The notes: generated by a model from the sequence alone, not told the origin. Numbered from the stretch's first letter, positions 6,160 to 17,085 are shown. The stretch: 47,104 bases of DNA from Pirellulales bacterium (GCA_035546535.1 DASZWQ010000205.1:1-47104); one strand, 5' to 3'. Numbers and translations are program-made.

Positions 6160-6347
6160 CCGACTCCCACCTTTCATGGACAGTCCTCGTCACCGAACCA
6201 CCTGCGCGTGCTTGGCTATCTCGCCCATGATCATCCAGCCTATCGACCGGCCTAAGCGCGTGTCAAAAGAGCGGGGGATGGGTACTGGTTTACTTCGACT
6301 CTCAGAATTTTCGGGAGCGGCGCGGGCGGTGTCGTTAGAATTGAGGC

Positions 6348-6533
6348 ATGAAACCGTGGTTCAAAGTCGTGCTGTCTGTCCTGGCATTGTTGGCCGCGTT
6401 CCGCTTCGGAATGCTGGTTGAGCGTGCGCAGGAGGCGGCACGCATTGCGGCCATGCCTGGCAATCCTCTGCGTCTGTATCATGGCATTGCGCATGCCCCT
6501 GAATTCTTCACGGACAAGCCTATTCCAGAATGA
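6348..6533 (+). CDS. Possible small signal-anchored protein
   Basis: A 61-codon open frame beginning MKPWFKVVLSVLALLAAF, with a positively charged start and a membrane helix at about residues 6-22, then a short tail (AAMPGNPLRLYHGIAHAPEF). A GAGG lies just before the ATG, closer than ideal. It runs divergently from the Clp-N gene. No homologue recognised; it could be a chance frame. Confidence 0.4.
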   Translation: MKPWFKVVLSVLALLAAFRFGMLVERAQEAARIAAMPGNPLRLYHGIAHAPEFFTDKPIPE

Positions 6534-6776
6534 CCCGCGACCGTGTCCACAGCCCAGACCCGAACGTAAATGCCCACCGGATCGTCCAGGACTAACAAAA
6601 TCCGCGGCGCATTGAATTAAGCTGCCGATCGCCGTAGGCTATTGTTCTGGCCCCTTATACGTGCTGGCGCTTTCGCGGCCGCTGGCACGTCCTCGGCTAC
6701 CTCGCTCCTTCCCACCGGGCAAAGACCGATGCCTTGTCCCGCACGCCATGGCCGGCCGATTCGCTGCAAAGAGCGG

Positions 6777-8993
6777 ATGCGTTTTCGTCTGCGGCCGGTA
6801 TTTGGCCGGCATCTTGTCCTTTTCCTTGGCGCGGCCGTTGGCACAATTTTGAGCATGGCGCTACCGGCGCACGCTGCCGACACGAGCGCGTTTTCCGCCG
6901 AGGATCGCGACTATTGGGCGTGGCGGCCGCTTGTGCGCGCCGCGGTGCCGCGGACCACGACTCCGACCGCCAATCCCATCGATGGGTTCTTGCAAGAGCG
7001 TCTCAACGAAGCTGGCATCCAGCCCGCCCCCGAGGCGGACCGGCGGACGTTGATTCGCCGTGCGACGTTCGATTTGCACGGCTTGCCACCGACACCCGAG
7101 GAAGTGGCGCAATTCGAGGCGGACGCCGCGCCGGAGGCGTTTGAGCGTTTGATCGATCGGCTGCTCGCCTCGCCGCGTTACGGCGAGCACGTGGCTCGTT
7201 ATTGGCTCGACCTGGTGCGGTACGCCGAGAGCGACGGGTTCAAGTCGGACGATCTGCGTGAGAACGCCTGGCGCTATCGCGATTACGTGATCGCGGCATT
7301 GAACGAAGACATAGGCTTCGACCGTTTTGTGATCGAGCAACTGGCCGGCGATGAATTGCAGTCCGATGACCCGCGGGCCCTCGTGGCGACGGGCTACCTG
7401 CGCCTCGGGCCTTATGAGGAGAACGGCCGCGACGTGGCCGACCAGCGCAGCAATATCCTGAACGATATTACGGACGTGACGGGCCAGGTGTTTTTCGGCC
7501 TGACGATCGGTTGCGCCCGCTGCCACGACCACAAATACGATCCGATCTTGCAGGCGGATTACTTTCGCCTGCAAGCCTTCTTCGCGGCGCTTGCGCTAAC
7601 GGACGACGAACCGCTGGCAACCAGCGCCGAGCGCGCGGCGTTTGCTGAGAAGCAGGCGCAATGGGAGACGGCCACGGCCACGCTGCGCGACGAGATCGCG
7701 GCGCTCGAAGCGCCAAATCGCGAAAAGCTCATGGCCGAGAAGCGCGGGGTGTTCCCCGACTACATGCAAAAGATTTTCGACACGCCCGTCGGGGGCCGCA
7801 CGCCGCTCGAATCGCAAATGATCGAGCTGGCCTCGCGGCAATTGGTGGTGAGCACCGAGGACGTCGCCAAGTGCATGACCAAGGAGCAGCGCGAAGCGCA
7901 CGCCGCATTGCGTCGCCGCTTGCGCGAGGAGCATGGCGCGCCGCCGGCCCCCTTGCCCGTCGCTACGCTCGCGCGTGATATCGGCGAAGTGGCGCCGCCA
8001 ACTTCCATTCCCGGTGACGACGCGACCATCGAGCCGGGCTACCTGAGCGTACTGGGACCGGCGCCGCCGCAAATTCAGCCAATTGCCGGTCGGAGCACGG
8101 GCCGGCGCTTGGCGCTCGCCCGCTGGATTGCCGGGCAGGAAAATACGCTGACGCCGCGGGTGATGGTGAATCGGGTTTGGCAGCAGCATTTCGGCCGGGG
8201 CTTCGCGAGTAGCGCGGACTTCGGCCGGCAGGGCGAACCGCCCACGCATCCGGCGCTCCTGGATTGGCTGGCTGCCCAGTGGCAAGCCGACGGCATGCGC
8301 TTCAAGTCGCTGCATCGACTGATCATGACCTCGGCCGCGTACCGCCGGGCCTCGCTCGACCCGAGTCCCGAGATGCTTTCCGCCGATCCGGAAAACGCGC
8401 TCTATGCGCGCTTCGTTCGTCGCCGGCTGACGGGCGAGCAATTGCGCGATGCGATCCTTGCGGCCAGCGGCGAGTTGAATCTCGAAATGGGCGGACCGAG
8501 CGTGCGCAGCGAGTTGCCCAAGGGAATCAGCGAAGCCTATGCCTGGAAGCCTGACAAGGATCCCGCGCAGCGTAACCGGCGTTCGATTTATCTGCTGGTG
8601 CGCCGGAATTTGCGCGAGCCGCTGTTGGAAGTGTTCGACATGCCCGACACCCATGAAACGTGTACGCGGCGTCTGGAAACGACGACGGCGCCGCAAGCAC
8701 TGTTCCTGTTGAACGCCGATTGGTCGCTCGAGCGTGCCGCGGAGCTGAGCCGGCGCGTGGAGTCGTCGGAATCGACCGATGCCCAGCGCGCAATCCGCGC
8801 GGCCTATCGCCTCGTATTTCAGCGGGAGCCGCAGCCGGACGAATTGCAATCGGCGAGCGATTTTCTCCATCGGCAGACGGGTGGTTCCGGTGAGGAAAAG
8901 TCTACGCCGGCTGGCGGCCGAGTGGGGCATCGGACGCTTGTCGGTTTGTGCCACGTGCTGTTGAACAGCAACGAGTTCTTGTTCGTCGACTGA
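6777..8993 (+). CDS. DUF1549/DUF1553 domain secreted protein
   Basis: A 738-residue exported protein of the planctomycete DUF1549-DUF1553 family. A signal peptide ends at about residue 33 (PAHA before ADTS). The DUF1549 region follows, with LIRRATFDLHGLPPTPEEV, DRLLASPRYGE, YWLDLVRYAESDG and a CARCH (CxxCH) motif at residues 246-250 in the usual GCARCHDHKYDPI context. The DUF1553 region includes RRLALARWIAGQENTLTPR, MVNRVWQQHFG and ETTTAPQALFLLN. Many relatives have an extra N-terminal cytochrome-like domain; this one lacks it. I chose the ATG at 6777 because it begins the signal peptide, although the frame is open further upstream. The DUF1501 gene follows after 21 bp, a standard pairing. 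Proposed roles for the pair are not settled. Confidence 0.9.
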   Translation: MRFRLRPVFGRHLVLFLGAAVGTILSMALPAHAADTSAFSAEDRDYWAWRPLVRAAVPRTTTPTANPIDGFLQERLNEAGIQPAPEADRRTLIRRATFDLHGLPPTPEEVAQFEADAAPEAFERLIDRLLASPRYGEHVARYWLDLVRYAESDGFKSDDLRENAWRYRDYVIAALNEDIGFDRFVIEQLAGDELQSDDPRALVATGYLRLGPYEENGRDVADQRSNILNDITDVTGQVFFGLTIGCARCHDHKYDPILQADYFRLQAFFAALALTDDEPLATSAERAAFAEKQAQWETATATLRDEIAALEAPNREKLMAEKRGVFPDYMQKIFDTPVGGRTPLESQMIELASRQLVVSTEDVAKCMTKEQREAHAALRRRLREEHGAPPAPLPVATLARDIGEVAPPTSIPGDDATIEPGYLSVLGPAPPQIQPIAGRSTGRRLALARWIAGQENTLTPRVMVNRVWQQHFGRGFASSADFGRQGEPPTHPALLDWLAAQWQADGMRFKSLHRLIMTSAAYRRASLDPSPEMLSADPENALYARFVRRRLTGEQLRDAILAASGELNLEMGGPSVRSELPKGISEAYAWKPDKDPAQRNRRSIYLLVRRNLREPLLEVFDMPDTHETCTRRLETTTAPQALFLLNADWSLERAAELSRRVESSESTDAQRAIRAAYRLVFQREPQPDELQSASDFLHRQTGGSGEEKSTPAGGRVGHRTLVGLCHVLLNSNEFLFVD

Positions 8994-9014
8994 TCGAGGA
9001 TTTCAAGACGACAA

Positions 9015-10502
<1,488 letters not shown>

Positions 10503-10545
10503 CGATTTCGTCGGCCGCATGTGCTCTCTCACCAAGGCGGGGTTT

Positions 10546-10644
10546 GGGTGCCATGGCCACGCTAGCCGTGGCCATGCTGATCCGGTGGTAAATTAAGCGA
10601 TGCGTCACGACCGGCATGCTCACGCAAGCGTGAGCATGGCACCC
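10546..10644. repeat. REP-like bipartite palindromic element, copy 1
   Basis: Two perfect 10-bp hairpins, CATGGCCACG/CGTGGCCATG (10552-10576) and CATGCTCACG/CGTGAGCATG (10615-10638), lie inside the outer inverted repeat GGGTGCC...GGCACCC. The ~38-bp middle is not conserved. An inverted second copy is at 26307-26391. Confidence 0.85.
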
Positions 10645-10653
10645 TTCTTTTTT
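10615..10653 (+). terminator. Probable intrinsic terminator formed by the REP hairpin
   Basis: The second hairpin of the element is followed by GCACCC and then a T-rich run (TTCTTTTTTT), just downstream of the DUF1501 gene. This would stop transcription of the DUF1549-DUF1501 pair before the next gene. Confidence 0.5.
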
Positions 10654-10678
10654 ACTTTGACAGGCGAGCCAGTTGTCC

Positions 10679-12211
10679 ATGCAGTACTCCGCCCGACGCG
10701 ACCTGATTGATGATTTGCTGTTGCCCACCCTGTTGTTCGTAGCGCTCGGGGGCATGACCTGGGCGGTGCGTGGCTGCTCGGGCTTTGGAGCCTCGGTCGG
10801 TTGTATTTTTGCCGGCGTGATGTGGGGAGCCGCCTGGTGGTTCATCGCGCGCGAACCGGGCCGAGAACCTTCGCGCCGCTACACGTCGGGCTGGATCGTT
10901 TTGGCCGTGACGGCCGGCATGGGCATCGCCGGCGCGCGCGGCTGGATGCAATGGCCCAGCTTTTTCGAAGGCAAGATGCTCACCAACTATGGTGCCGGCG
11001 AATCCGTGCCCATTTCGCGCTGGTACGGGTTTCTGTGGCTGTTCATCGCCGGTGTCCCTTGGGCCGGTATCAGCGCTTGCCTGCTGGCCTGGTGCGGCTC
11101 GCTGCACACGACGCGTCTGGGGCACTGGCTGATTCGCCTGGCGTGCGGCATCGGCGCCGCGTACTTGGCGCGGTGGCTGTTCTACGCGTATCCGCAGTAC
11201 TTTCTGCCGATGTACGAGGCGTTCGAAGATCGCTACCGCGACATCGAGCACAATCCCAACTTGCGCCGCCTGACGAACGATTGCGGCGCGGCGATCATGC
11301 ACCTGGGCTTGTATCTAGGTTTGCTCGCCTACGAATTCCTGCGGCGCGACGGGAAAAACGTCGTGCTGATTTCCACCGTGGGGGTCGTGAACGGGGCCGG
11401 CTGGGCCGCGTGCCAGAACTGGAAATGGGCCCCCGGCGTGTGGCCCAACGCAAGTTTCAACTGGTGGCGCTGCTGGGAATCGTCGGGCGGACTGTCGATT
11501 GGGCTGGCTTTCGGCATCGCGTACTTTCTCGTCAACGGCCGTATGTCGGCGGCCGAACGCACCGAGGTCCGCGCGCGCCGCGCGATCGCGGGGCCGAACC
11601 TCGAGTGGCTGGCAGTGTACCTGCTGCTGACGTCGCTGTTTGGTTTCTTGCTGTTATCGGCGCCGCGATTCTGGGGGCGCGTCTATTTCGCGACGACGAT
11701 CGTGTTCGGCATCGCCTACTACCTGTTGCGACGCAATGCTTACGATCGCCAGCCGGCCCCGGAGTACGAGGCTTATGGCGACCCCAACCTCGAACGCTGG
11801 GCGCTGCGCGTCGGCTCGCTGTACGGTTTGGGCATTTCGCTGCGGGCCGGGCTGAAGGGATGGTTCAATATCTATCGCGGCAACGAAGACTATTACAGCG
11901 CGCTTCTGTGGCAGTATTTTGGCCCCGTGTTCTTTCTTCTCTTGATCGGAATCTGCGTGTGCGCGCTCTTCTGGCCGGTCGCGCGGAATTTCCGTGGCGA
12001 TCTCTTTCCGCACGCCGGCTGGCTCGTGGCCCTGGTGCTCGTGCAGCAAAACATCATCGCGCAGCTGATCACAGGCCCCTTGGACCAATGGAACGAGGCA
12101 GCGTTCAGCATCTACTACGCTCTGTTGTTCGCGATCACGGTACCGATCGTGTTGTATTACGCACGGATGCAGCGGATGGGAATGCCGGCCTTGGCCTCAG
12201 TGGCTGGGTAA
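10679..12211 (+). CDS. Large multi-pass membrane protein, unknown function
   Basis: A 510-residue integral membrane protein with roughly ten or more hydrophobic helices (for example LLLPTLLFVALGGMTW, LWLFIAGVPWAGISACLLAW, AVYLLLTSLFGFLLL and FFLLLIGICVCALFW). Loops are rich in Trp and aromatic residues (WAACQNWKWAPGVWPN, NWWRCWESSGG). I know no characterised family; it looks like one of the large planctomycete hypotheticals. I chose the ATG at 10679; a TTG two codons earlier is in frame. It stands alone between the REP-like terminator and the GntR operon. Transport or lipid handling would be guesses. Confidence 0.75.
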   Translation: MQYSARRDLIDDLLLPTLLFVALGGMTWAVRGCSGFGASVGCIFAGVMWGAAWWFIAREPGREPSRRYTSGWIVLAVTAGMGIAGARGWMQWPSFFEGKMLTNYGAGESVPISRWYGFLWLFIAGVPWAGISACLLAWCGSLHTTRLGHWLIRLACGIGAAYLARWLFYAYPQYFLPMYEAFEDRYRDIEHNPNLRRLTNDCGAAIMHLGLYLGLLAYEFLRRDGKNVVLISTVGVVNGAGWAACQNWKWAPGVWPNASFNWWRCWESSGGLSIGLAFGIAYFLVNGRMSAAERTEVRARRAIAGPNLEWLAVYLLLTSLFGFLLLSAPRFWGRVYFATTIVFGIAYYLLRRNAYDRQPAPEYEAYGDPNLERWALRVGSLYGLGISLRAGLKGWFNIYRGNEDYYSALLWQYFGPVFFLLLIGICVCALFWPVARNFRGDLFPHAGWLVALVLVQQNIIAQLITGPLDQWNEAAFSIYYALLFAITVPIVLYYARMQRMGMPALASVAG

Positions 12212-12366
12212 GCGCACTCCCTAGGTCAGCATGCTTGTTCGCCTTCCGCCGAAAAGGCATGACGCATCGGTAGGAGCCGGCCTCGGTCGCGTTCAAAAAC
12301 TCTCGCTCTCCGCTTCGGGCTGGTGAAAAAAAGGAAAAACTTCTCCGGCGCTCTTGCCATCCGCAC

Positions 12367-12391
12367 ACTGTATTAGTAGTATTAGTACAGT
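12367..12391. promoter_or_regulatory. Near-palindromic operator upstream of the GntR gene
   Basis: A 25-bp dyad: perfect arms ACTGTA (12367-12372) and TACAGT (12386-12391). In the centre most positions keep symmetry and the others differ only by transitions, except for the central base. It abuts the ribosome binding site TGGAGG and the GTG start of the GntR gene, as expected for autoregulation by a YtrA-type repressor. Confidence 0.7.
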
Positions 12392-12403
12392 TGGAGGCGC
12401 AGC

Positions 12404-12805
12404 GTGCAATACTCGATCAGTCCCGCGACGGGCGTGCCGATTTACCAGCAGTTGATCGATCAGATCGCTGCCGGCATTGCGCGCGGGCAGTTACGGCCGA
12501 ACCAGCGGCTACCCAGCGTCCGCGAGCTGTCGCAGACGCTGGTTGTGAATCCCAATACCGTCGCCCGGGCCTATACCGAGCTCGAGCGCGAGGGGGTGTT
12601 GTACACCCGGCAAGGGCTGGGTGTGTTCGTGGCCGAGGCGCCGCAACCGGTTGCCAAGCGGGCCCGCCGCGAGCGTTTGCTGAAGCTGATCGATCCGCTC
12701 TTGGTCGAGGCCGTGCGCCTGGGCTGCACCGCCGAAGAGCTGATCGAGTTGATCGCCGAGCGCACCAGGCAGTTCGCCTGGACCGAGGCCACCACGACGT
12801 CGTGA
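12404..12805 (+). CDS. GntR-family transcriptional regulator, YtrA subfamily
   Basis: A 133-residue regulator with a winged-helix DNA-binding domain at about residues 5-75 (PIYQQLIDQIAAGIARGQL, LPSVRELSQTLVVNPNTVAR, YTELEREGVLYTRQGLG) and only a short helical tail. This is the YtrA layout, in which a small GntR protein controls a neighbouring ABC transporter operon. Translation starts at a GTG (12404) with TGGAGG seven bases upstream. The ATPase, permease and a third membrane gene follow immediately, so all four are probably one autoregulated operon under the dyad at 12367-12391. The effector is unknown; relatives often respond to cell-envelope stress or antibiotics. Confidence 0.9.
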   Translation: MQYSISPATGVPIYQQLIDQIAAGIARGQLRPNQRLPSVRELSQTLVVNPNTVARAYTELEREGVLYTRQGLGVFVAEAPQPVAKRARRERLLKLIDPLLVEAVRLGCTAEELIELIAERTRQFAWTEATTTS

Positions 12806-12831
12806 ACACGTCCTGCGAGGGTTCGATCCGC

Positions 12832-13770
12832 ATGAGCGACGCGATTGTCATCGAGCGACTGACGAAGCATTACGGGCCGCGGCGCGTCGTGAATACCGTC
12901 AACCTGCGCGTGCCGGCAGGATGCGTTTACGGATTTCTGGGACGCAACGGCGCCGGCAAATCGACGTTGATCAAGATGCTTATGGGCCTGGTTCAGCCCG
13001 ACTCGGGCCGAGCCGCACTCTTGGGCGACGACAGCCGCGACCTGGCGCCGGCGACTCGCGCGCGAATCGCTTACCTGGCCGAAGGGCATCCGCTCTATCG
13101 CGGCATGACCGTGGCCGAAGCGGTGCGCTTCACGCGCAGCTTTTATACGAACACTCCTTTTCGCGCCGTGTGGCACGATCGTTTTGTCAGCCAGGTGCTG
13201 GATCATTTTCGCATCGCGGGAAGTGCGAAGATCCGTCGGCTCTCGAATGGTCAGCGGGCGCAAGTGTCGCTGGCCTTGGCGCTGGCACCGGATCCCGATC
13301 TGTTGATTCTCGACGATCCGACGCTGGGGCTCGATACCGTCGTGCGCCGCGATTTTCTGGAGTCGATCATTCAACTGATCCAGCGCGCCGGCCGGACGAT
13401 CTTCTTCAGCTCGCACATCCTGGGCGACGTCGAGCGCGTGGCGGACCGGATTGGCATCCTGGTCGATGGCGTGTTGCGCGTTGACTGCCCGACCGATCAT
13501 TTCAAGGCCACGGTGCGGCGCGTGGTGCTGGAGTTCGTGGGCGCGGCGCCGCGCTTTCCGGCCTGTCCAGGCCTGGTCGGCCAGCGGCAATCGGGCGGGC
13601 AGTTGGAGCTGGTCGTCGTGAATTACGGACCGCAGCACGCCGAGATCGCGCAAGGACTGGGTGCAACGAACATTGAGGTGATGGAGATGAACCTGGAAGA
13701 CGCGTTTATCGCCTACACGCGCGGCGAGACGCCGGCGCTACCCTCGATCGAGTGGGAGGTAGCCCGATGA
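12832..13770 (+). CDS. ABC transporter ATP-binding protein (YtrB-like)
   Basis: A 312-residue nucleotide-binding subunit. Walker A is GRNGAGKST at residues 37-45, the signature motif is LSNGQ at 137-141 (usually LSGGQ), Walker B is LLILDDPT at 157-164, and the switch His is in FFSSHIL at about 195. At the position of the catalytic Glu after Walker B it has Asp 162, a substitution I also recall from related exporters. A ~90-residue C-terminal extension follows the core. The ATG at 12832 is preferred; an in-frame GTG at 12802 overlaps the GntR stop. The stop overlaps the permease start as ATGA, which shows tight coupling. Exports an unknown substrate. Confidence 0.9.
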   Translation: MSDAIVIERLTKHYGPRRVVNTVNLRVPAGCVYGFLGRNGAGKSTLIKMLMGLVQPDSGRAALLGDDSRDLAPATRARIAYLAEGHPLYRGMTVAEAVRFTRSFYTNTPFRAVWHDRFVSQVLDHFRIAGSAKIRRLSNGQRAQVSLALALAPDPDLLILDDPTLGLDTVVRRDFLESIIQLIQRAGRTIFFSSHILGDVERVADRIGILVDGVLRVDCPTDHFKATVRRVVLEFVGAAPRFPACPGLVGQRQSGGQLELVVVNYGPQHAEIAQGLGATNIEVMEMNLEDAFIAYTRGETPALPSIEWEVAR

Positions 13771-14432
13771 TCCTGGCCATCGTGCGTAAAGAATTGCGCG
13801 AGCTATTGCCGCTGTTGGCAGTGGTTTCGATCGTGCAACTGTACCTGCTCGGTTGCGCCACGGGCAACGTGCCGGAGGATGTCAATATCGCGAGCCAGCG
13901 AAACAGCATTCCTTTTTACAATCCGTTCGACAGCCGCACTGGTATGGTGATCGTAGTCGGCGGCTTGTTTGCGCTCCTGACGGGATTGTGGCAGACGTTT
14001 TCGGAGCTGACGCGCGGCACGTTTCACTTTCTGCTGCATCGCCCTCTGCCACGAACGAGCATCTTTGGCGCAAAGCTGGCGGTCGGCGCTGCGGCGAGCC
14101 TGGCCGTGACGGCGTTTCCGCTGTTGGTCTTCGCCCTGTGGGCCGCTACGCCCGGCACGCATCCAAGCCCGTTCTTCTGGTCGATGACCGGGCTGGCCTG
14201 GCCAGTGTGCCTGGCAATGTTGCTTTTGTACCTGGCGGCGTTCTTGAGCGGTCTGCGTTCGGCGCGCTGGTATGGCAGCCGCTTCTGGCCGGTACCGTTG
14301 GCGCTATTCGCCGCGGTCGTGTTCTGCAGCATTCCCGCGAGCTGGTTCTTCAAAGTGCTGCCGCTTTTGATCATTGGTGTTGCTTACTTGTGGGCGATCT
14401 TGCACGTCGCCTGTGCGCGCGATTTTTCCTGA
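13767..14432 (+). CDS. ABC transporter permease, ABC-2 type
   Basis: A 221-residue membrane protein with about six helices (LPLLAVVSIVQLYLLGC, GMVIVVGGLFALLTGLW, LAVGAAASLAVTAFPLLVF, WPVCLAMLLLYLAAFLSGL, FWPVPLALFAAVVFC, LPLLIIGVAYLWAILHVAC). The opening MILAIVRKELRELLP is typical of ABC-2 permeases. The ATG overlaps the stop of the ATPase gene, so both proteins are made in coupled amounts and form the transporter core in the cytoplasmic membrane. The substrate cannot be read from the sequence. Confidence 0.8.
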   Translation: MILAIVRKELRELLPLLAVVSIVQLYLLGCATGNVPEDVNIASQRNSIPFYNPFDSRTGMVIVVGGLFALLTGLWQTFSELTRGTFHFLLHRPLPRTSIFGAKLAVGAAASLAVTAFPLLVFALWAATPGTHPSPFFWSMTGLAWPVCLAMLLLYLAAFLSGLRSARWYGSRFWPVPLALFAAVVFCSIPASWFFKVLPLLIIGVAYLWAILHVACARDFS

Positions 14433-14449
14433 GAGGGCCGAGGCCGATC

Positions 14450-15901
14450 ATGGGTCGATACTTTCGCAACTCGGGCCTGGCGGCCTTTTTGCTGGCCACG
14501 ATCCTGGCCGGCGGGGCCATGGTCGCCTGGGGAATTTTCGCCGGCTTCACGGGCGTGAGCGTGGTCACGTCGTGGGCCGGAGGGCAAGCGCGCGAAATGC
14601 TGCAAATCACGGCCTTGGGACGGCCCGTGATTTGGCTATGGAAGAGCGGCCAGAACGCCACGAACGAATATTTGTCGCTGGACCGGAAGGTCATTCCCTC
14701 GGGGGAATTAACCCATAAGAAATCCGGCGGGATCAAGTTCATTCAGCCGAGAACTCTCGCCGCCGACCTGACCGCCGAACGGACCAATAACTTCTACGAT
14801 TGGATCCGCGGTTACACCAATGGCAGCGTACCGCAGAAATATTGGTACCTGGTGCGCGAGGGAGAAGCTCTGGAGCGCGCCTACTTCGTGGGCTACGACT
14901 CGCAAACCTCGGCGTTCGTTGGATTCCTGGGCACCGGCGGCTTTCGCATCGATCAGCCGCCCCCGGCCGAGCAATTCGACCTCGGCGCGCGATCGCTCAC
15001 GGGCACGACGGCGACCTTATGGGCTGGACCCTACCGCGGGATGACGCCGAATTACGTCGGCCCACGCGACGGGGGCGGCCGCGTGGCAATTCTTTCCGTC
15101 GATCAGTTGTACCTTCTCGACCTGGCGTCTCAGACCGTAAGGCACGTGCCGCTTGCCGAGCCGGTGCTTTCGATCGACATGACCAATGAGTCGGAAGAAG
15201 TCGACGATGATGTCGAGCAAGAGATGCGCGTCCTCGTTCGCACACGGGAACATCTTCTCTTGCTCGATTGGCAGGGAGAGACCGTACGGACGATCGCACT
15301 TCCCGAGGCGCTTATCGGCCGGGACATCAAAATCTACCTACCGCTCGGCCCCGAGATCGTCCTTGAGCAATGGCGTGGCACCGATGTCGGGCCCCCCTAC
15401 ACGCACGAGCTCTACTGGCTCGACGCGGAAAGCCACGTCACGCGGCGCGAGTCGATCACGCTTGCCGAGGGGCAAAACATGGACGTGCCCGTGCTCCGGG
15501 TCGCCATCTGCGCCGTGCCGTCGCCGGCGGTCCTGGCCGCGTTCGGCTACCTGCTCACCGGCGCCGCGAACAAGGACGTCGACTTGACGAAAGTACGATG
15601 GAGGGTTTGGAACATATCGTGGCGTCTGTATTCACTCTTGTGCTTGATTTCTGCCGCGCTCGCGGTGCTGGCTTTCCGCCGGCAGCGGCGCTACGAGCCG
15701 CGCACGGCGCCGGCCTGGGCCGTGTTCGTGTTCTTACTCGGTCCGGCGGGGCTGTTGGGTTATCTCGCCCATCGCCGCTGGCCGGCGCTCGATGATTGCG
15801 CCGCCTGCGGCGCGCGGGTACCGCGCAATCGCGAGAACTGCCGATCATGCCAGGCCGAGTTTCCCGCGCCGGCACTCTTAGGCGGCGAAGTGTTCGCGTG
15901 A
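14450..15901 (+). CDS. Membrane protein with C-terminal zinc ribbon, ABC operon partner
   Basis: A 483-residue protein starting MGRYFRNSGLAAFLLATIL, 17 bp after the permease. One helix at about residues 10-33 anchors it. A long non-membrane region follows, rich in short beta-type segments (RVAILSVDQLYLLDLASQ, LLLLDWQGETVRTI) that look propeller-like, then about three helices. The C-terminus has two CxxC pairs (CAACGARVPRNRENCRSC), a zinc-ribbon pattern. No named family recognised. It may be an accessory or sensor subunit of the transporter; this rests only on operon position. Confidence 0.75.
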   Translation: MGRYFRNSGLAAFLLATILAGGAMVAWGIFAGFTGVSVVTSWAGGQAREMLQITALGRPVIWLWKSGQNATNEYLSLDRKVIPSGELTHKKSGGIKFIQPRTLAADLTAERTNNFYDWIRGYTNGSVPQKYWYLVREGEALERAYFVGYDSQTSAFVGFLGTGGFRIDQPPPAEQFDLGARSLTGTTATLWAGPYRGMTPNYVGPRDGGGRVAILSVDQLYLLDLASQTVRHVPLAEPVLSIDMTNESEEVDDDVEQEMRVLVRTREHLLLLDWQGETVRTIALPEALIGRDIKIYLPLGPEIVLEQWRGTDVGPPYTHELYWLDAESHVTRRESITLAEGQNMDVPVLRVAICAVPSPAVLAAFGYLLTGAANKDVDLTKVRWRVWNISWRLYSLLCLISAALAVLAFRRQRRYEPRTAPAWAVFVFLLGPAGLLGYLAHRRWPALDDCAACGARVPRNRENCRSCQAEFPAPALLGGEVFA

Positions 15902-16046
15902 GCCGCGATCCGCATGGCAATTTGATTGCCGAGCGCGCCGCGGCCGATTCAGCGCGTGTACGCTCTAGCGGGCTGCCATCAGTAAGGGCAAAATCGCCTG
16001 ACTTGACGATTTGCGGATCGAGGCCCACACTTGTTCCTGCAGAATG

Positions 16047-16473
<427 letters not shown>

Positions 16474-17085
16474 ATGACACGCTTATCGTTGGTCTTTATT
16501 TTGTTTTCTGCCGTCGCCGTGTCCTGTGCCAACGCGGCGCCGATCACTTACAAGTTTTATTCCTTCCCGGGAAGCGGCACAGAGACGACCTCGGTCGGCG
16601 GCACTCCTACCACGGTGCCGATACATGGAGTTTTGTCGGGCTCGATTACCACGGATGGTGCTCTCGGGGCGATAACAGCCGCTGATATCACCTCGTTTAG
16701 TTGGGGCTCGACCGGGGCCGGGGGATCAACCTCGGACGACACCGTCCTCACGTTGCTCGCGCAGGGGGTGACGGCGACAACCACGACGCTGTCACTTGTG
16801 GCAGGCGGTAAACTCGAGCTCGCCACGCAGACGCACCTCAATCCGATGAACATTTTTTCGAATGAGGACTTCACGATTGCCGAGAGCGGCGGTGGCATTG
16901 CCTGGAACGGCGATTACGTCAACATTCTCATGGGTGGAACCGCGGTCAATATCGGGGGGAGCTACCAGACCTTGCAAATCGCGTCCCTCGCTGGGGGCAC
17001 TCCTCCCGGAATCCCCGAGCCGTCGACCGTCGTGCTGATGATGCTCGGCGGAGGGCTGCTCGTGGCGCGAAGAATTCGGCGATAA
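16474..17085 (+). CDS. PEP-CTERM sorted secreted protein
   Basis: A 203-residue exported protein. It has an N-terminal signal peptide (LSLVFILFSAVAVSC, cleavage probably after NAA) and a Thr/Gly/Ser-rich middle of low complexity typical of surface or extracellular proteins. The C-terminus IPEPSTVVLMMLGGGLLVA followed by RRIRR is a PEP-CTERM sorting signal, recognised by an exosortase. No exosortase is in the window. It stands alone between tRNA-Leu and the riboswitch. Likely part of the envelope or exopolysaccharide matrix. Confidence 0.9.
   Translation: MTRLSLVFILFSAVAVSCANAAPITYKFYSFPGSGTETTSVGGTPTTVPIHGVLSGSITTDGALGAITAADITSFSWGSTGAGGSTSDDTVLTLLAQGVTATTTTLSLVAGGKLELATQTHLNPMNIFSNEDFTIAESGGGIAWNGDYVNILMGGTAVNIGGSYQTLQIASLAGGTPPGIPEPSTVVLMMLGGGLLVARRIRR

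Noticed and set aside
7596..8954. 452-codon minus-strand open frame across the DUF1549/DUF1553 gene
   Set aside because: Antisense shadow with Arg/Gln-rich, motif-free translation.
12571..13653. 360-codon minus-strand open frame across the GntR and ABC genes
   Set aside because: Antisense shadow of two genes with clear motifs.
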